A DNA stretch of 64,000 nucleotides from an uncultured Pelagibacteraceae bacterium (GTDB lineage Bacteria; Pseudomonadota; Alphaproteobacteria; Pelagibacterales; Pelagibacteraceae). This document shows, in pieces, positions 23,140 through 33,882 of this stretch. The position numbers and the translations under genes were made by a program. Numbering within the stretch: the stretch's first letter is position 1; every line of letters begins with the position of its first letter. The notes beneath the pieces are model-generated. The model ran no database searches. It was not told the DNA's origin and worked only from the letters and a program-made list of their open reading frames with translations. Where the stretch lies: the NCBI GenBank assembly GCA_902527215.1, contig CABZOF010000001.1:354501-418500 (forward strand). The letters run 5' to 3'.

Positions 23140-25056
23140 TTAGATTGAAGGTGCTTTATTTAGAGCGGAGTATTTTTTTAAGAATTTATTTAAATCCATA
23201 GTTTCTTGTTTTTTAGAATCCAATCTTCTAATAGTTACTGTGTTGCTGTCAACTTCTTTTTTTCCACATATTAGTAGCATTGGAACTTTAGTTAATGAAT
23301 GTTCTCTAATTTTATAATTTAAATTATGATTTTTTAAATCTACTTCAGAAGAAAGCCCTACTTTTTTTAACTGACTGTTTACTTCTTTTGCATAATCATC
23401 AAAATCACTCGTGATTGGAATAACTATTGTTTGAACTGGACAAAGCCAAAAAGGTAATTTTCCCGAATAATTTTCAATTAAAATTCCTATAAATCTTTCT
23501 AACGATCCAAATAATGCCCTGTGTAACATAACAGGAACTTTTTTATCTCCTCCATTATCAACAAATGAAGCACCTAATCTTCCTGGTAAGTTTAAATCTA
23601 CTTGCAAAGTTCCACATTGCCAATCTCTACCGATTGCATCTCTTAAAACAAATTCTATTTTTGGACCATAAAAAGCACCTTCACCCTTATTAATAGAATA
23701 TTCTAATTTTGTTGCTTTAATTGCTTCAAGTAAAGCAGCCTCTGATTTATCCCAAACTTTGTCATCACCAACTCTTAATTCTGGTCTATCAGAATATTTT
23801 AAAATTACATCTTCAAAACCTAAATCCTTATAAATTTCTAAAATTAAATTAGTTACAGTTAAACATTCTTGGGTAATTTGTTCCTCGGTACAAAAAATAT
23901 GTGCGTCGTCTTGAGTGAATGCTCTTACTCGCAATAACCCATGTAGCGCCCCTGATGGTTCATACCTATGAACCTTTCCAAATTCTGACATCTTAAGTGG
24001 TAAATCTCGATAACTTTTTAAACCCTGATTAAAAACCTGAACGCAACCTGGACAATTCATCGGCTTTATAGCAAAAACTTTTTCATCAGGTGTAGTAGAA
24101 GTATACATATTAGCACCAAATTTTTCCCAGTGACCTGATTTCTCCCATAGCGAGCGATCTAATATTTCTGGTGTATTTATTTCCTGATACCCTGCTGTTT
24201 CTTGCTTCATTCTCATATATGAAATGAGCTTTTGAAACAAGCTCCATCCTTTTTGATGCCAAAATACTGAACCAGGGCTCTCTTCTCTAAAATGAAATAA
24301 GTCCATTTCTTTTCCAATTTTTCTATGATCTCTTTTTTCTGCTTCTTCTATTCTATTTAAATAATCATCTAACTCTTTTTGCGTAGACCAACTTGTTCCA
24401 TATACTCTTTGCAACATTTCGTTATTAGAGTCGCCCCTCCAATACGCACCTGAGACTTTTGTTAATTTAAAATATTTACCAATTTTACCAGTTGAACTTA
24501 AATGAGGTCCTCTGCATAAATCATGCCAATCTCCATGAAAATATAAGGACACATCCTCACCTTCTGGGATGCTTTCTATTATCTCAGCTTTATATATTTC
24601 TCCCTTTTTTTTAAAGTGTTCAATTGCATCATTTCTTTTCCAAACTTCTCTGTAGGTTTTTTCATCTCGATCTACTATTTCTTTCATTTTATTCTCAATT
24701 TTATTTAAATCTTCTGTTGTAAAAGGTTCTTTCCTTGCGAAATCGTAATAAAAGCCATCTGTAATAACTGGACCTATTGTAACTTGCGTCCCTGGAAATA
24801 GTTCTTGAACTGCCATAGCGAGTATGTGAGCAGTATCATGTCTTATAGTCTCCAAACCTTCTTTATCTTTTGATGTAAATATCTTAATTGAAGAATCTTT
24901 AGAAATACTGTGATTTAAATCTTTTAATTCTCCATCAACGCTTATTAACAAAGCTTGTTTTGATAGAGATTTGCTAATTTTTTCTGCAACTTCAAATCCC
25001 GAAATACTTTTTTCAAAATTAATTTTTTTTCCGTCTGGTAATGTAATATTTGGCAT
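23140..25056 (-). CDS. thrS: Threonine-tRNA ligase
   Basis: TGS domain, HDTAHILAMAVQELFPGTQVTIGP, KPMNCPGCVQVF, RVRAFTQDDAHIFC. Confidence 0.97.
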   Translation of the reverse strand: MPNITLPDGKKINFEKSISGFEVAEKISKSLSKQALLISVDGELKDLNHSISKDSSIKIFTSKDKEGLETIRHDTAHILAMAVQELFPGTQVTIGPVITDGFYYDFARKEPFTTEDLNKIENKMKEIVDRDEKTYREVWKRNDAIEHFKKKGEIYKAEIIESIPEGEDVSLYFHGDWHDLCRGPHLSSTGKIGKYFKLTKVSGAYWRGDSNNEMLQRVYGTSWSTQKELDDYLNRIEEAEKRDHRKIGKEMDLFHFREESPGSVFWHQKGWSLFQKLISYMRMKQETAGYQEINTPEILDRSLWEKSGHWEKFGANMYTSTTPDEKVFAIKPMNCPGCVQVFNQGLKSYRDLPLKMSEFGKVHRYEPSGALHGLLRVRAFTQDDAHIFCTEEQITQECLTVTNLILEIYKDLGFEDVILKYSDRPELRVGDDKVWDKSEAALLEAIKATKLEYSINKGEGAFYGPKIEFVLRDAIGRDWQCGTLQVDLNLPGRLGASFVDNGGDKKVPVMLHRALFGSLERFIGILIENYSGKLPFWLCPVQTIVIPITSDFDDYAKEVNSQLKKVGLSSEVDLKNHNLNYKIREHSLTKVPMLLICGKKEVDSNTVTIRRLDSKKQETMDLNKFLKKYSALNKAPSI

Positions 25057-26210
25057 TAATTAAATAGTTTTTTATATTCTGAATAAGTAGAAAAACACAT
25101 TTTTTCAACATTAAATTTTTTTAATGCATTTTCTCTTCCATTATCACCCATTTTACTGATTTCATTAGGATCCATATTCATTACTTTAATTATTTTTTCA
25201 GATAATTCATCAGAGTTTCCTGCCTCAAATAAAATACCAGTTTTTCCATCTATTACAGTTTCATTAGATCCACCTAAATTACTTGCTACAATCATTTTCT
25301 GCATAGATTGTGCTTCAACTGATACCCTGCCAAATGCTTCTGGTTCTATTGATGCTGAAATTACTATATCTGAAATTTTGTAAGCCAATGGCATATTTTT
25401 ACAATGGTCGATAAATCTAATTTGTTTTGTAAGTCTATATTGCTCGACAAGTCTTATTAGTTTTTTTTTGTAAAGGTCCCGCCCCTGATCATTACCGAGA
25501 ATAACTGCAATGAATGCATCATTGCCTAATTGAATATTTACTTTATTTAAAGCATCTAAAAACATTTCTTGGCCCTTCCAAGCAGTAAGCCTTCCAGGTA
25601 ATAAAATTATTTTTTTACCAACAATTAAATTCCAAGATTTGAACAAGTTATCTTCATCATTTTCAAGAGTTGTAGACGCATCATAATAGTCTGTATTAAT
25701 ACCACGAAAAATTGAAAGTAATTTTTTTCTATCAGATAAATATTCTGAATAGTTTTCTTTAATATGTGAAAATATAAAATTTGATCCTGCAATAATTAAA
25801 TCTGATCTAACCATAACAGAGTTATAAAATTTTTTTATATTATTTTTGAAATTATATGTTCCATGGAAAGTAGTAACAAATTTTCTTCTAGTAATCTTTG
25901 TTGCTATTAAACATGACCAAGCTGGGGCTCTGCTTCTAGCATGAACAATATTAATACCATTTAATAAAATAATTATTGAAATAATTATAGAGTTTAGAAG
26001 AATAAGTATTGGATTTTTAGATTGAACTGGGAGTCTAATTACTTTAACTTTTTTTTTATCAATAAATTTTAATAATTCACCACCACTTGTTATTAAATAA
26101 GATCCAACATTATTTTCTGGTAAATAATGGGCAATATCATAACAACCGGTTTCAGCTCCACCGTAACCTAGTTTAGGAATTACTTGAAGGACTTTTAATT
26201 TAGACTGCAT
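25056..26210 (-). CDS. Glycosyltransferase family 4 (GT-B)
   Basis: VIPKLGYGGAETGCYDIA, LLPGRLTAWKGQEMFLDAL, EAFGRVSVEAQSMQKMIVASNLGGSNE. Confidence 0.85.
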   Translation of the reverse strand: MQSKLKVLQVIPKLGYGGAETGCYDIAHYLPENNVGSYLITSGGELLKFIDKKKVKVIRLPVQSKNPILILLNSIIISIIILLNGINIVHARSRAPAWSCLIATKITRRKFVTTFHGTYNFKNNIKKFYNSVMVRSDLIIAGSNFIFSHIKENYSEYLSDRKKLLSIFRGINTDYYDASTTLENDEDNLFKSWNLIVGKKIILLPGRLTAWKGQEMFLDALNKVNIQLGNDAFIAVILGNDQGRDLYKKKLIRLVEQYRLTKQIRFIDHCKNMPLAYKISDIVISASIEPEAFGRVSVEAQSMQKMIVASNLGGSNETVIDGKTGILFEAGNSDELSEKIIKVMNMDPNEISKMGDNGRENALKKFNVEKMCFSTYSEYKKLFN

Positions 26211-26252
26211 GTGGTAATAATATTATAAACTTGGTCAACTTTATTACTTTAT

Positions 26253-27014
26253 ATGAAAAAATATAAATTTCTAAGAATTTCTAAATATAAAAAACTAAGA
26301 TATATAGCAAATAATTATAAAAAAAAACTTTACGTAGTTTTTTTACCTGGTTTTGCATCTGATATTGACGGTGATAAACCAAAGAAATTTTTAAAGTTTT
26401 CTATTCAAAATAAACTTGGATTTTTAGCTCTGGAATACTTTGGTCATGGAAGATCATCGGGAGAATTCACAAGAGGCAACATCACTAAATGGTCAAATGA
26501 CGCGAGAATTACAATAAGTAAAATAGTTAAAAAGAATGACTTTATACTAATTGGATCTAGCATGGGCGGCTGGATTTCTTTATTAATGCATAGATATTAT
26601 AGTTCACAAATTAAAGGTTTTTTAGGAATTGGATCTGCTCCTGAGTTTCTTACAAGAATTATGTGGAAAAAATTTCCAAAAAAAACGAAAAGTGAAATTT
26701 TAAAAAAAGGTATTTCAAAAATTAAAAATGGTGATTATGAGTATTTAATAACAAAACAGTTAATTTTAGATGGTAAAAAAACCAGCAATAAAGTTCTTAA
26801 TAGAAATTTATATAATACAAATCCTGTAACTATGGTTCATGGGCAGAAAGATGAGGTGGTTCCAGTAATATATTCGAGAAAAGTTTTGAAAATTTTTCCT
26901 AAAGCAGAAAAAAAACTACTAGTGATAAAAAATGGAGATCATAGCCTTTCTTCAAAAAAAAATTTAAATATTATTTGCAAAGAGTTAAAATCTATAATCA
27001 AAAAAGTTAACTAG
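26253..27014 (+). CDS. Alpha/beta hydrolase
   Basis: FLPGFASDIDG, LIGSSMGGWISLLMHRYY (GxSxG), late D (MVHGQKDEVVP) and H (NGDHSLSS). Confidence 0.85.
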   Translation: MKKYKFLRISKYKKLRYIANNYKKKLYVVFLPGFASDIDGDKPKKFLKFSIQNKLGFLALEYFGHGRSSGEFTRGNITKWSNDARITISKIVKKNDFILIGSSMGGWISLLMHRYYSSQIKGFLGIGSAPEFLTRIMWKKFPKKTKSEILKKGISKIKNGDYEYLITKQLILDGKKTSNKVLNRNLYNTNPVTMVHGQKDEVVPVIYSRKVLKIFPKAEKKLLVIKNGDHSLSSKKNLNIICKELKSIIKKVN

Positions 27015-30000
27015 CTTTTCCCACTAAACTTTTATTTGTAATAGGGTTTTCTAATTTATTTAACATTTCTTTAGGGCAAACTTGTAAGAAATTTTTAATT
27101 TCATCGTCAAAATTTTCAATAATCTGTGCTGATAAATTAGAATTAGTTTCCTCATTGTGTTTTAGAACTAAATCTTTTAGATAGTTTTTCCAATACTCTG
27201 TCTCGGGAGTTTGCCAAACTATTGTTTCTGGATTAGCTTTTTTTGCGAACTGGTTTTTTGGGTCATATATAAATGCCATACCACCAGTCATTCCAGCTCC
27301 AAAATTATCACCTACCTCTCCCAATATTACTATCGACCCACCTGTCATGTACTCACAACCATTTGAATCACATCCTTCTATGACTGCAGTAGCACCCGAA
27401 TTTCTAACAGCAAATCTTTCACCTGCCTGCCCAGCTGCAAAAAGATATCCTGATGTTGCTCCATATAAGACTGTATTTCCTATAATAGTATTTTCATTTG
27501 AAATTAAATTACTTTCATCTCGAAGTTTAATCACGATAGATGCACCTGATAGACCTTTTGCAACGTAATCGTTTGCATCTCCCTGTAATATTAGTTTAAG
27601 TCCTTTAACACCGAAGGCACCAAAAGATTGACCAGCAGAACCTTTAAAGTTAATAGTAAAAGTATTTTCCCCTAATTTATTATTTCCAAATTTTTTATAG
27701 AGATTATATGAAATTCTTGTTCCAACAGCTCTATCTGTATTTTCAATTGAATAAACATTTTCTAACGGCAATTTTCTGTTAATTAAACTTTCTATCTCAG
27801 GCCAAATTTTTTGGTCTAAAGTATCTGGTACTTCATTTATTATAGGAGTTTCACAATATCTTTTGTTTGTGCCTGGATCAGCTTGAACAAATAAAGGATT
27901 TAAATCTAGGTCATCTAAATTCGGTGATCCTTTACTGACTTGTCTTAGTAAGTCTGTTCTTCCGATTACTTCATTTAAATTTTTAAATCCTAAACTTGAT
28001 AAAATTTCTCTAACTTCTTGGGCTATAAAAGAAAATAGATTTACTATTTTATCTGGAGTGCCAGTAAATTTTTTTCTTAATTCATCATCTTGAGTACAAA
28101 CTCCAACTGGACATGTATTAGAATGACATTGTCTCACCATAATACAACCCATTGCAACTAGCGCGGTTGTTGCTACGCCAAATTCTTCAGCTCCCATCAT
28201 TGCAGCTATTACAACGTCTCTTCCTGTTTTAATTCCTCCATCTGTTCTTAATGTAACTAGGTGTCTTAATTTGTTTAAAGTTAATACTTGGTTTGCCTCT
28301 GTTAGTCCCATTTCCCATGGAATACCAACATATTTAACACTTGTTTGTGGCGTGGCACCAGTCCCACCATTATGACCTGAAATTAAAATTATATCTGCTT
28401 TTGCTTTAGCAACACCTGCAGCAATTGTTCCTATACCTGAAGAGGCAACTAATTTTACACCAACTCTTGCCTTTGGATTAATCTGCTTTAAGTCGTAAAT
28501 AAGTTGAGCTAAGTCTTCAATTGAGTAAATATCGTGATGTGGTGGTGGCGATATTAAGGTTACGCCAGGCGTAGAATGTCTTAGTCTTGCAATTTCCTCT
28601 GTTACTTTAAATCCTGGTAATTGACCACCTTCTCCAGGTTTTGCTCCTTGAGCAATTTTGATTTCAATCTCATTACAATTATTTAAATAGTTAATAGTTA
28701 CTCCAAATCTTGCAGAAGCAATTTGTTTTACTCTAGAATTTGCGCTATCTCCATTATCTAATACTTTAAATCTCTCTTCATCTTCTCCACCTTCTCCACT
28801 GCATGAAGCGCCTTTAATTCTGTTCATTCCCATAGCAAGTGTTTCGTGTGCCTCTTTTGACAAGGCTCCATGAGACATGCTTCCACTTCCAAATCTTTTC
28901 ATGATTTCAGTTATTGGCTCAACTTGATCAATATTAATTGCCTCCTGATTTTTAAAATCAATTAAATCTCTTAAACTAATTGGTTTTAAGCCATAAATAC
29001 CTTTAGTATACTTTTTATAAGTTTCATACGAATTTGAGCCGACAGCTGCTTGTAAAAGATGAATTAATTTTCCTTGATATTGATGTGTTTCACCATTTTT
29101 TCTATACCTGTAAATTCCACCAATTGGTAAAATGTTTGAGTGAATATCAAACGCATCTTTATGTATAGATCTTATTTTTTTTTCAATACCAGTTAATCCT
29201 ATTCCAGAAATTTTAGATAATACTCCTGGAAAATAATCTTTTACAATTGTTCTACTCAATCCAACTGTTTCAAAATTACATCCACCTCTATATGAACTTA
29301 AAACTGATATACCCATCTTTGACATTATTTTTAATAGTCCAAGATTTACTGATTTAATATATCTGGTTACACACTCATCAAATGAGAAATTACCAAAAAG
29401 TTTTTTTGAATATCTTTGGTGCAAACTATCAAATGCTAGGTAAGGATTAACCGTTGTAGCTCCAACACCTATTAATGTTGCAAATGAATGGGTGTCTAAG
29501 GCATCCCCTGTTTGTACATTAATTGATGCATAGCCTCTCAAGCCTAATTTTATTAAATGAGTATTTATTGCACCAATACATAAAAGCATTGGCATTGGTA
29601 ATTTTGTTTCAGATATATTTTTATCAGATAAAATAAGTTGAGTATTACCCTCTCTAACTGCTTTTTCAGCGTTATTTTTTAATAATTCTATAGCTTCTTC
29701 TAAACTTTGCTCAGTGTTGAATGTACAATCTAAAATTTTATAGTTGTCTCCAAAATACTTTATAAATTTTTCAAACTGAGTGTTTGATAAAATTGGACTA
29801 TCTAAAACATAAATATTTTCCTCAGTAAGATTAGAAAAATCTAGAATATTTCCTAAATTTCCAAATCTTGTTTTCAAGCTCATCACTTTATTTTCCCTAA
29901 GAGAGTCGATAGGGGGATTGGTCACCTGACTAAAATTCTGTCTAAAATAATGATAAAGAGGTCTGTATTTATCAGATAAAACTGCAAGGGGAGTATCATC

Positions 30001-31503
30001 TCCCATTGACCCAGTTGCTTCTTTAGCATCCTCAGCCATAGGATGTAGAATTAACTCCAAGTCCTCAAGACTATAACCAAAACAATGTTGAATCTTTTTT
30101 AAATCAGCACCTGAGAACTCGCTTTTTTCATTTTCTATAGTTAATGATTTATCTAATTCAATTATTTGATTATTGAAGTGTTTATATTCTTTAGACAAAT
30201 AATTCTTTATTTGATTATTTGTATAAACTTTTCCCTTTTCAATTCTTACTCCTAATATTTCACCTGGTCCTAGTCTTCCTTTTGAAACAATTTTCTTCTC
30301 ATTTAGGTCAATCATGCCAGTCTCAGATCCTGCAAATAGAAGTTTATCTCTTGTAATTGTATATCTAAGAGGTCTAAGTCCATTTCTGTCACTACCTACA
30401 ATAACCCACTCATTGTCAGTTGCGGCTATGGCAGCAGGTCCATCCCAAGGTTCCATTGTACTATTTAAAAAATTAAAAAGTTGTTGATGATCTTTTGGAA
30501 GAACTTTACTTTTTTTTGACCAAGCATCTGGTATTAGCATAAGTTTTGCTAAAGGTGCTGAATGTCCAGAAATATTTAATAATTCAAACACATTATCTAA
30601 TGACGCAGAATCAGAATTACCAGCAGGGATAACTGGTTTTAAATTTTCCATATCATCAAACAAAGGACTAAACATTTCCTCTTCGTGAATTCTCATCCAA
30701 TTAATATTTCCTTTTAAAGTGTTTATCTCCCCATTGTGAGCAATTGATCTAAAAGGTTGGGCTAAATCCCAACTTGGAGCGGTGTTAGTAGAAAATCTTT
30801 GATGGAAAATTGCATAACGTGAAATGAAACGCTCATCTTTTAAATCTGGATAAAAGTCAGATAAAGACTCCGCTAAAAACATTCCTTTATAAATTATTGA
30901 TTTCGAGCTGAATGAACAAATATAAAAATTGTTTAATTGATTTCTTAAAGCTTCTTTTTCAATTTTTCTTCGAGTTTCATAAAGAGCTCTTTCTAGGTCT
31001 TTGCCATGAATTGACTTATCATTGTGAGTAAAAAGAACCTGTGTAATCTCAGGTCTAGTTTGTTCTGCCTTTTCTCCTAAAACTGAAGGATCCACAGGTA
31101 CTTGTCTCCATCCGTAAATATTAAAATTCTTTTTTGTTAATTCACTTTCTACAATTGATCTGCATTGCTCCTGTCCCCCAAAGTCATTTCTTGGCAAGAA
31201 AATCATTCCCACACATAAATCTGAGTTATCGTGCTCATGACCTGTTATTTCAATTTTTTCTGCAAAGAAATCATTTGGTATTTCAATATGAATACCTGCT
31301 CCGTCTCCAGTTTTACCGTCTGCATCAATTGCACCTCTATGCCATACAGCTTTTAGAGCCTCGATACCGTATTCGACTACTTTTCTTGATTTTAGACCCT
31401 CAGTTGAAGCAACAAGACCTACTCCACATGCATCATGTTCCATAGTTTCATGATAAACATGATTTTTTTTTAAAAGTTTACGATTTTTATTTTGAATATC
31501 CAT
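27007..31503 (-). CDS. gltB: Glutamate synthase (NADPH) large subunit
   Basis: EHDACGVGLVAS N-terminal Cys amidotransferase motif, PPHHDIYSIEDLAQLIYDLK, GXGXG C-terminal domain; 1498 aa; next to gltD. Confidence 0.97.
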   Translation of the reverse strand: MDIQNKNRKLLKKNHVYHETMEHDACGVGLVASTEGLKSRKVVEYGIEALKAVWHRGAIDADGKTGDGAGIHIEIPNDFFAEKIEITGHEHDNSDLCVGMIFLPRNDFGGQEQCRSIVESELTKKNFNIYGWRQVPVDPSVLGEKAEQTRPEITQVLFTHNDKSIHGKDLERALYETRRKIEKEALRNQLNNFYICSFSSKSIIYKGMFLAESLSDFYPDLKDERFISRYAIFHQRFSTNTAPSWDLAQPFRSIAHNGEINTLKGNINWMRIHEEEMFSPLFDDMENLKPVIPAGNSDSASLDNVFELLNISGHSAPLAKLMLIPDAWSKKSKVLPKDHQQLFNFLNSTMEPWDGPAAIAATDNEWVIVGSDRNGLRPLRYTITRDKLLFAGSETGMIDLNEKKIVSKGRLGPGEILGVRIEKGKVYTNNQIKNYLSKEYKHFNNQIIELDKSLTIENEKSEFSGADLKKIQHCFGYSLEDLELILHPMAEDAKEATGSMGDDTPLAVLSDKYRPLYHYFRQNFSQVTNPPIDSLRENKVMSLKTRFGNLGNILDFSNLTEENIYVLDSPILSNTQFEKFIKYFGDNYKILDCTFNTEQSLEEAIELLKNNAEKAVREGNTQLILSDKNISETKLPMPMLLCIGAINTHLIKLGLRGYASINVQTGDALDTHSFATLIGVGATTVNPYLAFDSLHQRYSKKLFGNFSFDECVTRYIKSVNLGLLKIMSKMGISVLSSYRGGCNFETVGLSRTIVKDYFPGVLSKISGIGLTGIEKKIRSIHKDAFDIHSNILPIGGIYRYRKNGETHQYQGKLIHLLQAAVGSNSYETYKKYTKGIYGLKPISLRDLIDFKNQEAINIDQVEPITEIMKRFGSGSMSHGALSKEAHETLAMGMNRIKGASCSGEGGEDEERFKVLDNGDSANSRVKQIASARFGVTINYLNNCNEIEIKIAQGAKPGEGGQLPGFKVTEEIARLRHSTPGVTLISPPPHHDIYSIEDLAQLIYDLKQINPKARVGVKLVASSGIGTIAAGVAKAKADIILISGHNGGTGATPQTSVKYVGIPWEMGLTEANQVLTLNKLRHLVTLRTDGGIKTGRDVVIAAMMGAEEFGVATTALVAMGCIMVRQCHSNTCPVGVCTQDDELRKKFTGTPDKIVNLFSFIAQEVREILSSLGFKNLNEVIGRTDLLRQVSKGSPNLDDLDLNPLFVQADPGTNKRYCETPIINEVPDTLDQKIWPEIESLINRKLPLENVYSIENTDRAVGTRISYNLYKKFGNNKLGENTFTINFKGSAGQSFGAFGVKGLKLILQGDANDYVAKGLSGASIVIKLRDESNLISNENTIIGNTVLYGATSGYLFAAGQAGERFAVRNSGATAVIEGCDSNGCEYMTGGSIVILGEVGDNFGAGMTGGMAFIYDPKNQFAKKANPETIVWQTPETEYWKNYLKDLVLKHNEETNSNLSAQIIENFDDEIKNFLQVCPKEMLNKLENPITNKSLVGKAS

Positions 31504-32963
31504 TATGCAACCTTCATTTTTTGTTTTGATTGAAGATAGCTTTCGATTGAAGTCGCAGCATCTCTACCGTCTTTAATAGCCCATACAACTAATGAGGCAC
31601 CTCTTACTATGTCTCCAGCCGCAAATATACCTGGTATACTTGTCTCCAAGGTATCAAAGTCAGCTTTTATTGTTCCCCACTGTGAAACTTGTAATCTAGG
31701 TTCCTGAAATAGAACTGGTAAATCTTCTGGATCAAAACCTAAGGATTTAATTACCAAATCAGCATTAATTTCAAATTCTGAGTTTTCTTCTGCAACAGGT
31801 CTTCTTCTACCACTTTCATCTGGATCTGTTAATTTCATTTTATCTACAATAATACTATTTACTTTATTAGTGCCTCTAAACTCTTTTGGATTACTTAACC
31901 AAATAAATTCTACACCTTCCTCCTCAGCATTTCCTACTTCTCTCGCTGATCCAGGCATATTTTCTCTATCTCTTCTGTAAAGGCATTTTACAGATTTGGC
32001 TTTTTGTCTTACTGATGTTCTTACACAATCCATTGCCGTGTCTCCACCACCAATTACTACTACATCTTTACCTTCAGCGTTTAATGTTCCGTTATCAAAC
32101 ATTTCGACTTTATCACCTAAGCCTTTTTTGTTTGAAGCTGTTAAGAATTCCATTGCAGGAAAAATATTACTTAGATCATTTCCAGGTAAGTTAACCTCTC
32201 TTGCTTTGTAAACACCTGTTGAAATTAATAAGGCATCATGTTTTGATTGTAATTCTTTTAATGTAGAGTCTTTACCAACCTCAAAATTATGAACAAATTT
32301 TATTCCACCTTCTTTTAAAAGTTTAATTCTTCTCTCAACCACATGTTTTTCTAATTTAAAATTTGGTATTCCATATATTAACAATCCACCTGCTCTGTCA
32401 TACCGATCATATATTGTTATTTGATATCCCTTTTTTCGTAATTCTTCACCACAAGCTAATCCTGCGGGGCCTGCTCCAATAATTCCAACACTTTGTTCAT
32501 TTTCAATTTTTACATTTATTGGTTTTACCCAGCCATTTTCCCACGCTTTATCTGTTAGATATTTTTCAACTGAACCAATTGTTACTGTTCCATGTCCCGA
32601 TTGCTCAATTACACAGTTTCCTTCACATAACCTATCTTGTGGGCATATTCTTCCACAAACTTCCGGCATATTATTGGTACTTTGGGATAGATGGTAAGCT
32701 TCTTCATACCTTCCCTCTGCAGTTAACTTTAACCAATCAGGTATATTGTTACTTAATGGACAGTGAACTTGACAAAAAGGAACACCACATTGTGAGCACC
32801 TGCTCGATTGTTCTTTAGCTTTTTCATGAATAAACTCTTGATAAATCTCTCCAAAATCCTCTTTTCTTTGGGATTTATCTCTTTTAGGTGGATTTTGTTG
32901 ACCTATATCCACAAACTTAAGCATTTTATTTGTCATTTGAATCGGTTTATACACCAGAAGCAT
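31503..32963 (-). CDS. gltD: Glutamate synthase (NADPH) small subunit
   Basis: SRCSQCGVPFCQVHCPLSNNIPDWL, GAGPAGLACGEELRKKGYQITIYD; SD-like AAGGA just upstream of the ORF's ATG. Confidence 0.96.
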   Translation of the reverse strand: MLLVYKPIQMTNKMLKFVDIGQQNPPKRDKSQRKEDFGEIYQEFIHEKAKEQSSRCSQCGVPFCQVHCPLSNNIPDWLKLTAEGRYEEAYHLSQSTNNMPEVCGRICPQDRLCEGNCVIEQSGHGTVTIGSVEKYLTDKAWENGWVKPINVKIENEQSVGIIGAGPAGLACGEELRKKGYQITIYDRYDRAGGLLIYGIPNFKLEKHVVERRIKLLKEGGIKFVHNFEVGKDSTLKELQSKHDALLISTGVYKAREVNLPGNDLSNIFPAMEFLTASNKKGLGDKVEMFDNGTLNAEGKDVVVIGGGDTAMDCVRTSVRQKAKSVKCLYRRDRENMPGSAREVGNAEEEGVEFIWLSNPKEFRGTNKVNSIIVDKMKLTDPDESGRRRPVAEENSEFEINADLVIKSLGFDPEDLPVLFQEPRLQVSQWGTIKADFDTLETSIPGIFAAGDIVRGASLVVWAIKDGRDAATSIESYLQSKQKMKVA

Positions 32964-33042
32964 ATTTCCTTAAAGAATTACTAGGTAATATATACTGACA
33001 TATAATTTAAAAAAATGTTTATTTCATTGAATTTTCTATTTT

Positions 33043-33090
33043 ATGCATATTTGATATGCATTTATAAGATTGCCTTATTTAGGTAATCTT
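33043..33090 (+). promoter_or_regulatory. Two tandem hairpins in the gltD-uppP divergent intergenic region
   Basis: ATGCATAT-ttg-ATATGCAT (33043-33061) and AAGATTGCC-ttattta-GGTAATCTT (33066-33090, one G:U), the second followed by TT. Confidence 0.6.
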
Positions 33091-33114
33091 TTAACTATCT
33101 ATTAAAAGTCCTTA

Positions 33115-33882
33115 ATGATTTCAGAATATATAGAAGCATCAATTTTAGCGTTTGTACAAGGTTTTTCGGAATTTATACCGGTTAGTTCCTCTGCCCACCT
33201 TATAATAATATCAAAAATATCGAACTTTAGTATTAGTTCGCTTCAACTTGATATTAGTCTTCACTTAGGTTCCCTTTTGGCAATTATTTTTTATTTTAGA
33301 AAGGATTTGATAAATATTTTAAGAAATAAGTCTTTATCATTGCTTATAATTTTAGGGTCTTTTCCATTAGTTGTTGTTGGTTATTTTATTTATTCCTCAG
33401 GTCTAATTGAAAATTTAAGAAATTTAAAAGTGATAGCGTGGACAACTTTGTTATTTGGTATTTTATTATTTATTGCAGACCGATCTAGTATTAAAAATAA
33501 AATTGATACCAGTTTAAGTTTAAAAAATATTTTAATAATTGGTATTTTTCAAATTTTAGCTGTTATACCTGGTGTAAGCAGATCAGGGATAATAATTACA
33601 GCTTCAAGATTTTTAAATTTCGATAGAGTAGATTCTTCAAAAATATCTTTTTACTTATCAATACCTGCATTAGCAGGAGCAAGTATACTTAGTTTGAAAG
33701 ATGTAATGAATGCAAATACAGATTTGAACATATTATTTTTATATTCAATAATATTTTCATTTATAATTTCTTATTTAACAATCAAATATTTTTTAATTTA
33801 TGTAAAAAATTTTAATTTAAATATTTTTGTTTATTATAGAACTTTTCTTGCTTTAATTCTTTTTGTAATTGCTTATAGCTAA
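33115..33882 (+). CDS. uppP: Undecaprenyl-diphosphate phosphatase (BacA/UppP)
   Basis: FVQGFSEFIPVSSSAHLIIIS, IPGVSRSGIIITASRFL. Confidence 0.95.
   Translation: MISEYIEASILAFVQGFSEFIPVSSSAHLIIISKISNFSISSLQLDISLHLGSLLAIIFYFRKDLINILRNKSLSLLIILGSFPLVVVGYFIYSSGLIENLRNLKVIAWTTLLFGILLFIADRSSIKNKIDTSLSLKNILIIGIFQILAVIPGVSRSGIIITASRFLNFDRVDSSKISFYLSIPALAGASILSLKDVMNANTDLNILFLYSIIFSFIISYLTIKYFLIYVKNFNLNIFVYYRTFLALILFVIAYS

Noticed and set aside
31134-31445. 103-aa ORF antisense to gltB, and similar antisense ORFs in aceE, gltD, gyrB, lepA and pheT
   Set aside because: Shadow ORFs of long conserved genes; low-complexity translations and no family motifs.
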